The notes beneath the pieces are model-generated. The model did no database searches and was not told where the DNA came from. It saw only the letters and a list, made by a program, of their open reading frames with translations. The translations under genes were made by a program, and so were the position numbers. Shown one piece after another: positions 1 to 9,928 of a stretch of 64,000 nt of DNA; position 1 is the stretch's first letter, and each line of letters starts with the position of its first letter. The DNA is from Termitomyces sp. T153. Taxonomy: Eukaryota > Basidiomycota > Agaricomycetes > Agaricales > Lyophyllaceae. The DNA lies in the NCBI GenBank assembly GCA_018296165.2, contig JACKQL020000012.1, forward strand, positions 992,001 through 1,056,000, in the 5' to 3' direction.

Positions 1-1
1 G

Positions 2-289
2 TATGATGACTGGGGCGTGATCATTCCTGGCCTCCAGAAGGCTGACATTCTTCCACTACTGAAAAACGAGTCTGAACTAGAGAAGCTTAAATCGAAAGAT
101 GTGACCTACCAGTTGCTCTTGCACCGACAATTGGAAACCATTAGGCATCGATGCAGTGGCCCAGTCGCATATTTGACTCCGCATCCGAAAGGTCTGAAGA
201 AAGCAGATCGATTTTTAGCTTTAAGAGAAGCACTTGGACGTCATAAAAAAATTGAGGAATCTATACGTGAGCGCCGACGAGACTACTAA
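2..289 (+). CDS. 3' end of an unidentified protein-coding gene
   Basis: The reading frame is already open at the left edge (first complete codon at base 2) and runs without a stop to TAA at 287-289, giving 95 C-terminal residues. The segment starts YDDWGVIIPG, is rich in Lys, Arg, Glu and Leu, and ends in a very basic tail (SIRERRRDY). I see no signal peptide, membrane segment or cysteine motif in this part. I do not recognise the family; a small organellar or nuclear RNA-associated protein would fit the charge pattern but that is a guess. The true start and any upstream exons lie outside the window; the GTG at 17 is not a credible start. Confidence 0.55.
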   Translation, partial: YDDWGVIIPGLQKADILPLLKNESELEKLKSKDVTYQLLLHRQLETIRHRCSGPVAYLTPHPKGLKKADRFLALREALGRHKKIEESIRERRRDY

Positions 290-814
290 CGCATCAAATT
301 TGCACTTATTCCTTGCGACGCTGGTCATATCCTATTGGACTCTCAAATATAGCTTCATTTGGGCGCTTATATTCTTGTACTGCTAATGCAGATGCGCTCA
401 GATCGCACCCTTGTCAATTACTTCATATTCTTGCTATCTAGAATTATATACCCCCCAGCCATTAACAGAATAGAACACACCTAAGTTAGACTGATAGTCC
501 AACTGGTTGCACTGGCACAACTCCCGCGGGTTACAATAACGGTTACCAATGAATGCAAGTTTTTCTGGTACATTGAGAGTTAGAGCTTGTAAAACATTCG
601 TTGTAATAAGAGCGAGCGTCGCCTTGTCTCTGTAGAGTTATCACTGAACGATCTCTGAGAGTACTCGCAGTTATTGAACAAAAGACTAAGGAGGTTCAAA
701 GCTGGCGCATAACCCGCAAAGGGAGTTGGTGGTGCAGGGCAGAACCGTAGTAACTTGTCTCCGAACTAAATCATAAATAAAATAGTCAAAAAATATTACG
801 CCGAAATTCAGATA
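290..814. other. Intergenic stretch, nothing recognised
   Basis: This 525-base spacer lies between a gene 3' end and a minus-strand tRNA gene. It carries no long open frame and no repeat that I can see. Its A+T-rich last 40 bases hold short A/T runs, and the tRNA is read away from the window's right end into it, so a Pol III termination T-tract on the minus strand would fall here (A-rich on the plus strand near 780-800). Confidence 0.5.
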
Positions 815-898
815 TGACCACCGCAGGACTCGAACCTGCAACCTTTTGGTGGCATTTAGCAATCGAAGCCAAACGCGCTACCATTGCGCCAGGTAGCC
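815..898 (-). tRNA. trnR-UCG: tRNA-Arg (anticodon TCG) with a 12-nt intron
   Basis: Read on the minus strand, a full cloverleaf folds: a 7-bp acceptor stem (GGCTACC with GGTGGTC, two G-U pairs), a 4-bp D stem GCGC/GCGC with the GG of the D loop, a 5-bp anticodon stem TTTGG/CCAAA and a 5-bp T stem GCAGG/CCTGC around TTCGAGT. The A box (TGGCGCAATGGTAGCGC) and B box (GGTTCGAGTCC) are intact. The anticodon loop is 19 nt instead of 7, which fits a 12-nt intron at the canonical place after base 37. Base 34-36 reads TCG, which decodes CGA (Arg). CCA is not encoded, as expected for a nuclear tRNA. Base 815 is the discriminator. Confidence 0.9.
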
Positions 899-1054
899 AT
901 ATTTCTTCGTTTTCAGCAGAACATGATGTATAGTACTGAGGCTTGACACCAGGCTATGCGCTAGGACCCATCAGATTCCTGATCATGTCATGACGGCCAA
1001 GACGGGCCAGCCTTTACATACTTGCCTTACTACCACCAACGCTCACCACCTAAT

Positions 1055-1753
1055 ATGGCGCTAAACTGGACAATGCTAAATCCAAATGGTTCACCAGTTC
1101 CACTCCCAAACGAAATGACTATAACCACTGTGGATTCAGGAGTAGATCTCTCACTGATGATTCCGGATTCAGAGCCTACGGGCAATGATAATGCAGGGGG
1201 ATCTGGAGGAAGCAGGAAGCTGAAGGCTCTAGGAAAGATATGGCTCACTGACCAACGAGTATGTGGTCCATTTCCTATTAATTACTTTAACTTGATCTTC
1301 TGTACTCCGCCCTCCTGTAACACGTATCACAGTTCATATTTACAAGCGATTCAAACAGCTCCTTCGAATCACTCTCCGTCCCATTATACTCTATCCTCTC
1401 CACCAAGTTCGAGCAACCCACATTCAGCTCGAACTACCTCTCGTTCGAAATTAAACCCTCCGCGCAAGGCGGACTAAACCCCGGCACGAGCGCAGAGATG
1501 CGCTTCAAAGATCGGGCTATGTTTGAGTTCGTCAGTCTCCTTCAGAAGACGCGTGAACGCGCTATATATATGAAGAGGAGGTCTGCTGAAGAGGAGGAAG
1601 GATTGCGTAAGTGCAGATGACGCTGTTTTAGGGTGGATATCGGGCTAACCGATCTCGATCACTGCAGCGACGTATAGTTCACCTGCAGAATCGTCTTCTG
1701 TGTCACTATCTTTGGGAACACCTATTGACAATCCTCCGGGATATAATGCTTAA
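1055..1753 (+). CDS. WBP2-like protein (WW-domain-binding, GRAM-like fold)
   Basis: Three exons (1055-1258, 1333-1606, 1668-1753) give 187 residues in frame. The start MALNWTML matches the conserved N-terminus of WW-domain-binding protein 2 relatives. The middle has the KALGKIWLTDQR strand, which precedes the intron at the position where animal WBP2 has its TPYRVIF strand, followed by a GRAM/PH-like core (SVPLYS, FSSNYLSFEI, MRFKDRAMFEF). The C-terminus is serine-rich and ends with PPGY, a PPxY ligand for WW domains such as those of Nedd4/Rsp5 ubiquitin ligases. In other organisms WBP2 acts as a cytoplasmic/nuclear adaptor and co-activator; the role in fungi is little known. Both introns are GT-AG (74 and 61 nt). 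An in-frame TTG at 1022 is not used as the start. Confidence 0.82.
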
Positions 1754-2588
1754 GACAGGTCAATATGTAATTCCAGTTTCCTTCAGTTGTACTTATAAGA
1801 TATGGACGTTGGGATGGATGTACCTAAGCTTGTAACATAGAAGACGCAGTTGGTCGTTATCCATATGCATCTGATTTCAAGTAAAGTTTGCCTGGCTCTT
1901 TCCCGAGAAAAATCCTACAAGGCGAAAAACGAGTACTCCGCCAGCTCTAAGGCCACCTAGATAATGACCGGAGCATCCAAAACACAATCATCACTAGTCT
2001 AACTGATCACTAAAAGCCCATGATGCAAGAGAAGCTGGGAAGAGACGAACCTGTTGATGGCGAGGAGAAAGTCCGGCATGTCATTTTCAATACGCATCTT
2101 TTCGTGGAAAAGGATTGTGAATTATTGCCTTTCCCAATCAGGAAAGAGGTGGCAATATTATGAATTTCTTTCTCGCGTTTTGTCGTCTTTCTACTAAATT
2201 TGACAGCGACGTAGCAAGTCCTAAATTGAAGCATTCACAAGACTTCCTCTTCCTTAAAAACTAGAAGCAAGTAGGTTTCGTTCGACTTCCAAAGGGTCCT
2301 GGGTTTAACGTCTGAGTCGAAAGGCTTAGTAACCCCTGTCACAAGTTCAGGACATAATCTGCGAAGTGTGTGGCTTGAAGGGATGGGAAGAAATAGAGAT
2401 GATTTGTACCGAGCACTGGAGCCCCTCGAACGAAAGGGAAGAAACACATCCTCTTTACTTGGAGGAAATCAACTACGGCCAACCAAACAGGATTGTAATG
2501 ACGATTTTCTATAGAAGATCACAGGAGCACGGCTACCGTATGTAAGCAAAAGAGAAATAGATCAGAGGGAGGGTGGCAGATCCTTATC
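1754..2588. other. Convergent intergenic region, nothing recognised
   Basis: This 835-base gap separates the 3' ends of two convergent genes, so it should hold both 3' UTRs. Short minus-strand open frames here (around 2010-2447) lack any recognisable domain and are not linked by splice sites to the arrestin gene, whose stop codon is at 2589. I see no repeats or RNA genes. Confidence 0.4.
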
Positions 2589-4215
2589 CTACGTTCGAAT
2601 CGAGTATTCCCGTATCCGTGGGCCACTGGCAGAAAAAGTTGCTATGGTGATCATCTGCGTTAAGAGAGGGATCTTCAGGCCGCCTTTGGGGTGTATATCA
2701 GGGGATTGGAAATCAAACCAGTTGATCACATACTAAGATGCATGGAGGTCAACCATATTTCAACGAAAGAGATTAACAACGACTTACTTCGACTGAGAAG
2801 AGAGGGAAATCGGAAGTAGTCTGGAGGCCCCTTGATAGATGCAATTCACCTTCCATGATGCGAATGTCTGACTCCTCGGGAGGTTGATCTACGCTAGAGG
2901 GCCACCATACTGCACTTCGTATTTTGGTTTTTTGAGTTATCGGCTTGCTTCGTATACCCCTGGGATGGTATTTGACGTGCCGCTGAAGAGTGATCCTGAT
3001 TGCTTGACTATTGGCCAAGGCATCCAGTCCAGCTGGATCGTTGCTTTGTAAAGTAAGCCAACAAGGGATCACGGAGCCTCGGGCGTAGCACATCTGAAGG
3101 AACTTAAATCAACAGTACAGTCTATGTAAATCACTACCGACGTACGGGATTTGCTAAAGACAGCTGTGATATGTGAGCACAAGGTCCCGTAATGGTGATG
3201 TACATAAACTTACTTGACAATCTACCTTTACGGAATGTTGACTGTGTGATAATCTCCGATATGTCGTCACGACTGGTAATGTTGTCCACCCTGCGGGATC
3301 TTCTGAAGGACCAACAAGAGGTCTAGCGACGCGATACGAAAGCTGTCTAGGGAGGGACGGAGGATCTGGAATTATTTTTGGGGTATATATGATAGGTACC
3401 GCGATACTCGAAGAGAATGAGGACACAATTTGCATGGGGTCCGTATAATTACTGCTTACTTCTTGTTGGGTCGTAAAGCACCACGCCCTATGCACAACAA
3501 AAGTTGGTATTGGACAGTAGCAGGCATGTCGTGTTCAGAAAAGGACTGCGGGGTACGATAAGATTTCTTTCCAACTGGTCCAGAGCCATTAGAATAGTCA
3601 AAGGTCGTAGGAAACGGGAAGGAGAAAGGCCAAGTATATTCTCCTGGTTCCAAGTTCCCTTTGTGTTTGATGTTTCGCGTGGAGGAAGCATATCGTGGGT
3701 TACCAAGCGCCTTTGACCACACAGTATACGTTTGATCCAGAATAGTGTAAGATCCTTCGTCCGTACTCGAAGTTACAACGCGACCTTTTACCTGAACCAA
3801 ATGTCAGCTTTCCAGAATTGTCAGGATTAAAATGTTATAAGCTCACCGCGATTGTAATGGAAGAGATGTAGGTTGGAGAGGCGAGATCTAACAATATCGA
3901 GCCTGCGATATCGTCACCGCCGACGAACTTTGGTGTCTTTGAAGAAGATGCGGCCCGACTGATACATTTTAACTGAACCCATGGAGTGCCACCATTTTGA
4001 GGGCCAAAAGAATGCTCGGTTTTTAACGGACGAGATGCACGGCAGCCCTGTATCGGCTTTCCATGCAGGGGAAACACAGCTGAATAACGTGGGGCATCCG
4101 AGTAAGGAGGCGCTGTCTCCTCTTCGTGAGTCTCGAAAATCTGGGAAGTAGATGAACCTGGACTGCTGGCTTCGTCATACGTCGGAGGAGTGTCTAGGCC
4201 AGCCTGAACAACCAT
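2589..4215 (-). CDS. Arrestin-domain (alpha-arrestin, ART-like) protein
   Basis: Five exons (4215-3847, 3791-3460, 3406-3214, 3093-2788, 2732-2589) join in frame to 447 residues. The arrestin N domain spans roughly residues 60-220, with VKGRVVTS, the PGEYTWPFSFPFP loop and VQYQLLLCIGRGALRPNK. The C domain has CYARGSVIPCWLTL and ends with FPLFSVEYVINW. Alpha-arrestins recruit Rsp5-type ubiquitin ligases to nutrient transporters; a PPTY motif (residues 10-13) near the N-terminus could supply this contact. The neighbouring WBP2-like protein also carries a PPxY, but the two genes are convergent and probably unrelated in control. The junction between exons 3 and 4 is uncertain: a 12-nt microexon inside that 120-nt intron would also keep the frame. 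The start ATG at 4213-4215 is the first in frame. Confidence 0.85.
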
Positions 4216-4544
4216 TAGAATAACATGCGACGGCTGAAGTAGAACAAGAACTACCCTTTTTAACTAAACCCGGACATCCACGAATTTGGACAATCTCTGG
4301 ACTCTGCAATGTGGACGAGAATACTTCGACGGAAAAAGAGACAAGCCTTTATTGTCCTCGGCCAAAATGGCAACCGTTTATGTATACCGCTGTCAGCAGT
4401 TCCGACCCCTATATCCAAAACCCAGTCGCATGTCCGACCTATCATTGTGAGCGCTTATTATGTATATACGTCACTTCGACTTTCTATTGTTCAATGTGGT
4501 GGGTGCTATCCTGAAACTATCCATCTCAACAACAAAGAACCAGA
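4216..4544. other. Spacer between two minus-strand genes
   Basis: The 329-base gap carries the arrestin gene's 5' end on one side and the 3' end of the EVE-domain gene on the other. Plus-strand open frames that cross it (about 4309-4732) run antisense into the EVE gene's last exon and show no domain, so I treat them as shadows. Confidence 0.4.
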
Positions 4545-5809
4545 TCATCGTTTTGCTCGCGTTCGGCGTCGTGGTACAGAAGAGTTCTCCTCCCCTTGCG
4601 TTTTCCTTTTGGTTCCACGCTTCATCTGAAGGGCCTTGTCACTACTATCTTCGTCATCTTCCTCTTTCTCCTCGCTTTTCACATCGTCCTGTGTTTTTCG
4701 TGTACTCGACTTCCTTGCGGGCTTGGGTTTGAGCTCTGTCATTGCTAATTTGGCTGGTCGTTTCCCCTTCACTTTCAAATCCATTTCCTCCCAACCACCT
4801 TTTTCTGCTAGCGCAACGATAGCGTTCCAGGCACTTCCTTCCACCCGCTGAACGCTGAGTCTGCCCCTCCCAACAAGGTCCATAGCTGAGCTTGATCGTC
4901 AGCCAGACAATGAGGGGGGAGATGAAGCTCGAAACCTTTCAGTGCCTTCAAACCATCTTCTTGTATGTAGTTAATTTCAGGATGCAATGAGTTGCTGTCA
5001 CTGAGAAAGCGCAGAAGGGCGAGTGGGACGAAATGTGTAGCTCTTGATACGAATTTCAGATCGACCATGAACCATCTCGGATCGTCCTTTTTGGTTTTCT
5101 AGTTCTGAATCAGCCAATGTGAGATAATAACTAGCAATTTAGAGGCATACCGCGTCGTAATACGGGTGTGACCTATGAGACGGCAGGATTTGGTCAGAGT
5201 GAACTGTGGTGACATGATTGAAAGGGTAGTTACGCGTCCCATGCCGTGTCTGAGCACGTAAAAAAGTCCAATCGTCAGGTAAGAATGAAGGATCAAAGAA
5301 GATACACCGACAGTCTGGATACGCTTCTTTGGAGACCTAATAAGGACTGAAATGAGAAGACGGGCTTAGAGCTTCCAGTCACCCCACTCACTTCCGCAAA
5401 AGCCGCAATCCCTTCAGACGGAAAGGTTAAGCATAATAATGACAATCTAACGCATAGGAATCTCAAACTTACCTGGATTCTTGCAATTCGAATGGTAGAA
5501 TAGAGCCTGGTCAACCATAATAGCTGACGAGAATGGACATGTCAAGAGCGTTGAGCACCACCTTTTCTCCAACTTTCATTTCTTTCATCAGATTCCTGGC
5601 TTCGTAGTTGCGCACACCCTCCCAAGGGGACGTCTTGACGGATTCAAAATCGTCCACGCTGAACTTCCTTGGCTCGTGTTAGTAACCCGCAAATCTGGGA
5701 ACATACGAAACTTGAAGGCGATTCAATAAGGCCCCACCTTGACGTCCTTGCCCTTCACTAAGCGTGAGTCGGGTTCTGCTTTGAGCAGCCAGTACTTCAC
5801 AGGAGCCAT
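4545..5809 (-). CDS. EVE-domain protein, THYN1-like
   Basis: Nine exons (5809-5738, 5663-5562, 5506-5473, 5411-5392, 5336-5312, 5249-5234, 5172-5151, 5098-4936, 4885-4545) sum to 795 nt, 264 residues. The product starts MAPVKYWLLKAEPDS and continues through FSVDDF, SPWEGVRNYEARN, LFYHSNCKNPGIA, HPYYD and DDPRWFMVDLKFV, the diagnostic order of the EVE (PUA-like) domain of thymocyte nuclear protein 1. The domain ends with RGRLSVQRV. EVE domains bind modified bases in DNA or RNA. A fungus-specific tail follows: an acidic/serine stretch and basic clusters (KRGTKRK, RRRTRAKR) typical of nuclear localisation signals. Five consecutive exons are only 16-34 nt. The donor after TATCCAGACT (GTCGGT) is weak but keeps the frame. 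An upstream in-frame ATG at 5924-5926 lies in the likely leader. Confidence 0.9.
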
Positions 5810-6517
5810 GGAATAAAGTGAGGCAGTCAACGGTTTCAAGTTGAGTCTAGGGAACTGAACATGCTGAAGTCGGACTGGACGACCAAACATTATTTCTCGC
5901 TTCATTCCGGCGAGATCATGATGCATGATTCGTACAGACGTAGTACTCGTCTTTCCTGTGGACAGCTTATCTAGGCTCTTTTCTACACTGGAGTACCGTC
6001 AAACAGCTATGCATGGTCTTGGTATGATCTGGACTTCAAGTTGGTCTAATCTCCAGGAATATCCAGCTGCGTCCATGTTCAATGGCACCATGGCTTCTTT
6101 GACAAATAAGACTGTTTATACGCTCGATATGTCATCTAGTCTGAAGCTGAACCTATAAATCACTGTTACATCTCTTTCGAAATTTCCAATGCAACCTAAG
6201 TATTGCAACAAGATCTGCAACCTTGAGCGCAGAGAAGATATTCTTCAGAACATACTCTTATTCTCCATCGTGAACGCGACGTTCTGCATCGACATCTCCA
6301 CTCCCAGAGTTACTAATACTTACAACCAGGTGACTTTCTTCACCACGGCTCTACTTTTTCAGGTGCTCAGGAGGGATTCGAGGGACCCATGTAATGCTCC
6401 TCCGTCATTCTCGCGACCCATGGGTGATGGATAGGAAATCGCAATTCTTCAACTCCACTGATCCACTGAGAATTCGACAACAGGTGCGAAATGTGTGGGT
6501 ATATCGTTGCGAGCTCA

Positions 6518-6631
6518 GGGAAGTTGACCCGACGGGTATGCATTATTGACAAAGGGCGTCATTACATGTTGGTTGGGAAGTTGACCCGACGGGTATGCAC
6601 TATTGACAAAGGGCGCCATTACATGTTGGTT
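6518..6631. repeat. 57-bp tandem duplication
   Basis: Two adjacent 57-bp units, 6518-6574 and 6575-6631, start GGGAAGTTGACCCGACGGGT and end ATGTTGGTT. They differ at two positions, both T/C transitions, so the duplication is recent. The units lie in non-coding DNA between two divergent genes. Confidence 0.9.
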
Positions 6632-7656
6632 GGATGATGAGTGTTTCAAATCAGGCCGATGCTGTGTCTGCGCGTATATGGAACGCGGTGAAAGGCAACA
6701 ATGGAACTTCGGGAATTGAGCTCCACATCTCCTTGCGTTATGCTTTCGTCGGTCGAATGAATATTGCAGGCTAATATCAATAGTTAATCCTCATCTTGCT
6801 GTACGTCATACACACCCATGAAGATTTACCAAGTGCCCAATGCAGTCGGTGGCATACTCGCGAGAATGTTACTCACATTTTTACACAGTATTGTTGCTCT
6901 GCATCGCATTTGCAATGCCAGCCAACCAACTGGAGAATAATTTTATGTGCATTTGATTTTGATTGCCCTGGTATCACTGCATGTCAGTATCTATACGCAA
7001 AATAACAAAAGAGTTCAGTTGAGCAAGAATTGGTATTTTAGGAGTAGGAAAACGAAAATGTCTATCTACAAATGGGCAAGTGGGTAGTATCGTTGCTTTG
7101 TTGGCGAGCATGTAGCGTCGGTTCAGGCTGCGTGTGTATATATCTTGAAGGCCAATGAGTTGAAGACTGACTTACAGCTGGAATTGAGAATGTAGCGGAT
7201 GAAGAGCTTATAGTCTGAGCATTCTCCGCCTTTCACGACAGCGCCCAAGGCAGTGCCTCTATAATCTTTAGAATCTAGCTGAATTCCTGCATTCAAGATA
7301 CTTTAGAGTCAGAATATGCGGTCATTTGGCATGCCGGCTCTACATCCGATACACAGCTGGGACGGAGCTGGCGAGGACCGCGGTTGTTGAGCGATATTGG
7401 CCTTGCAGAGTATGTAGTAGAATGATCATGCGTTCAGGTTCCGGATCCACTCGGGTTGCCTTTGGTCAGGAGGTTTGTCTAGTGGAGATGACACACACCT
7501 ATTTGTTGAAACAGTCGAGTCGTGTGTACTGGCAAGGCTGTGCAGTTGACGTGTGTGGCTATGAAGTGGGAGGAAATTCACTGCCGTGGAGTTTAAACCT
7601 CGTGCCGATCTAATTGCCCCTTTTCTGTAGGCTGCCGCCGTGCATTCCCCACACTC

Positions 7657-7662
7657 TATAAA
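7657..7662 (+). promoter_or_regulatory. TATA box of the stomatin-family gene
   Basis: TATAAA lies 42 bases upstream of the ATG at 7704 in a short, otherwise C-rich leader (CTCTATAAAGGCG). The spacing implies a very short 5' UTR. This is position-based inference without transcript data. Confidence 0.5.
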
Positions 7663-7703
7663 GGCGTTCACTCGCCTTCAATCGTCCAGAATCTCCTCCT
7701 ACA

Positions 7704-9184
7704 ATGTCACACAGTGGTTCCGAGTCCAAGGCCCGTGCTCTCGAGTCTGATGATGGTAATGGTAATGTCGTTGACCATCATGCTAGTCATGGTATGCTTC
7801 TCAAAGCACGATCGTTCGATGTATGTCTCAAAGGCTTATATACAGTGACGGATGATGCTCCGGTTCCAGTTGGTCCACGCAGGACTCATGTCGGCGCAGG
7901 GGGGATAGTGACTGTCCAGCCTTTGAAGCGCAGTGAGATGCAGGTGAGAAACATCTAGTTATTACACGTTCCCTCCCTTCATGTAGCTTTCTAGCCTTCC
8001 TATGCACAAGACCACGGTATTGGAGAGGTATGTGTGTTCAAGTAGTCTTTGCCTTTGATGATATCGACTCGTTGTGAACTTGAGGTAACCCATGGAGTAT
8101 ACGGATCTATGTTGCAAGCATTGGGAACATGTACAGGATTCGTGGGTGCCATTCCCTGCTGTCCCTTCCCCAATCCCTTCCGCAACGTCCAACAAGGTAA
8201 AAATGCGTGCTTAAATTCCTTAGTTCAAAGGCTGATAAATCTCACACCAGGTTCTGTTGGTCTGGTTTCCCGTTTCGGCCAATTCTACAAATCAGTCGAT
8301 CCCGGCCTTGTTTATGTCAACGTGTGCACAGAGTCCCTACGCGTCGTGGACGTTAAAATCCAGATCAGTCCTATCGGCCGCCAAACTGTCATGTTTGTCG
8401 AATTTCTCTCATGCTGACAGTGAGACTAACTCCACATATCTCAGAACTCGTGACAACGTGAACGTCGAGATGTGCGTATTGTGATTCATGTCAAACTCTG
8501 CTATTTAAAACTCATTGCACGCATGACAGCGACTCGGTCATCTACTTCCAGATTACCAATCCTTATCGGGCGGCATTTGGCATCAGCGACTTGCGCCAGG
8601 CTCTTGTTGAGCGTGCGCAGACGACATTACGTCACGTCGTAGGTGCTCGTGCTGTACAGAGCGTCGTCACCGAACGCGAAGCGATTGCGTACGAGATTGC
8701 CGAGATCGTTGGTGACGTTGCTGACAAATGGGGTGTGGCAATCGAGGGCATCTTGATCAAGGACATCATCTTCAGCGCGGAGGTTGCCGCGTCGCTCTCG
8801 TCTGCTGCTCAACAGAAGAGGATTGGAGAGTCGAAGGTCATCGCTGCACGCGCAGAGGTCGATGCTGCTAGGCTCATGCGCCAAGCCGCCGATATTTTGG
8901 CCTCGCCCGCGGCTATGCAGATCCGGCAGCTGGAGGCTTGTAAGTCCACAATCTCAAATGACTCGTTGACATTTTTGACGCTATCCTTAGTGCAAACAAT
9001 GGCTAAATCATCTGGTAGCAAGGTCATCTTTGTTCCCATGCAGCTGCAGAGTGATGTTGCCGGCAAGCTTGCAAACCAGGCATCAGGCTCAGACGTCGGC
9101 GCTATCCTTCAGAGTGAAACGGACGAAGGTGGCGTCGGTTCTGCTAGTCGTGCTGGTCTTTTGAATAGCATGGCCTCACTCTGA
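7704..9184 (+). CDS. Stomatin/SPFH (prohibitin-homology) membrane protein
   Basis: Seven exons (7704-7943, 7995-8027, 8085-8196, 8251-8392, 8445-8471, 8530-8939, 8991-9184) give 385 residues. After a polar N-terminus of about 110 residues comes a hydrophobic hairpin (GTCTGFVGAIPCCPFPNPF) that anchors stomatins in the inner leaflet, with cysteines suited to palmitoylation. The SPFH domain follows: GSVGLVSRFGQFYK, SPIGRQTVITRDNV, DSVIYFQITNPYRA, LRHVVGARAV, TEREAIAYEI and WGVAIEGILIKDI. The C-terminal helix AAQQKRIGESKVIAARAEVDAARL is a predicted coiled coil, then SKVIFVPMQLQSD, the usual stomatin end. Such proteins scaffold ordered membrane domains and modulate channels. The fourth intron uses a GTTTGT donor, but the join restores the TRDNV motif exactly. 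Confidence 0.92.
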
Positions 9185-9928
9185 TCATGATGCAATGCCC
9201 TTATATGTATACCCTCTTTGGATATTCCCTTCTCCAGATCTAATGTGTACTTATACTTCTGCAGTTTTGGGTTTCTCTGATTCTTTGGTCGACGGTATAA
9301 CCCTCCCTCTTTTCTTATGCACGATTTAGTGTTGCCCCACTTGAAGTACGCGATGAACTTATTTGATTCATGACATTGTAGTTGTATAGTATACTATGAA
9401 AAGCGTGAAGCCAGATGAGAAATAACAGATATTTTCTTGCTCAAGTGTACCGCTTGAATTCCTCCAAAAGCCGTCTGCGTCAGTCAGGAACGGAACACGT
9501 AAGGAAGCTGAGAACTAATGTGTTCGCCGAATCGGAGAAGCGCAAGGCAGTATCTTATGGACCAAGGATGCGGGTCTACATAGACTGACGTATATGATAA
9601 ATAATAAATAGTAATTTTTTATACCTCCCACTCATCGATTCGCCCGACAGGCTATGCATCTGCAACTCAATGCCTCAATCGAGGTACTTATGTGTGTTGG
9701 ATCGCGAAGTCTGGTGACGCTCCCACACATATTATAGTTTGCTCACGTGGTATGTTTTATCTCTCGTAAGTACTATCTACATCACACATGGTGGATTCTC
9801 GTGCCTCATGGTCGTTCACCGTGACTTCCCCTGCACGGCAGATGTGCTTACATGGAGTCAGTTCCTGAGAGACTCAAAAGAACCTTTCAGATTGGTCATA
9901 GTCACTTCGCTCGGAAATTGGGCCTATT
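9185..9928. other. Intergenic, upstream of the Atg22-like gene
   Basis: The 744-base region holds the stomatin 3' UTR and the promoter of the next gene. A 70-codon open frame at 9739-9951 overlaps the start of the transporter in another frame and has no domain. No repeats were seen. Confidence 0.4.

Larger units (their letters stand above)
5810..7703. other. 1.9 kb divergent intergenic region
   Basis: The region between the EVE-domain gene (leftward) and the stomatin-family gene (rightward) should contain both promoters. It holds a 57-bp tandem duplication (listed separately) and a TATA box next to the stomatin gene. Several 60-95 codon frames are present on both strands, but none has splice partners or a domain I can name. 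Confidence 0.4.

Noticed and set aside
2010..2447. Minus-strand open frames downstream of the arrestin stop, considered as extra exons
   Set aside because: The arrestin frame ends at 2589 after the conserved last strand, and no splice donor links these frames to it.
4309..4851. Plus-strand open frames across the end of the EVE-domain gene
   Set aside because: They are antisense shadows of the basic, acidic-rich last exon of that gene.
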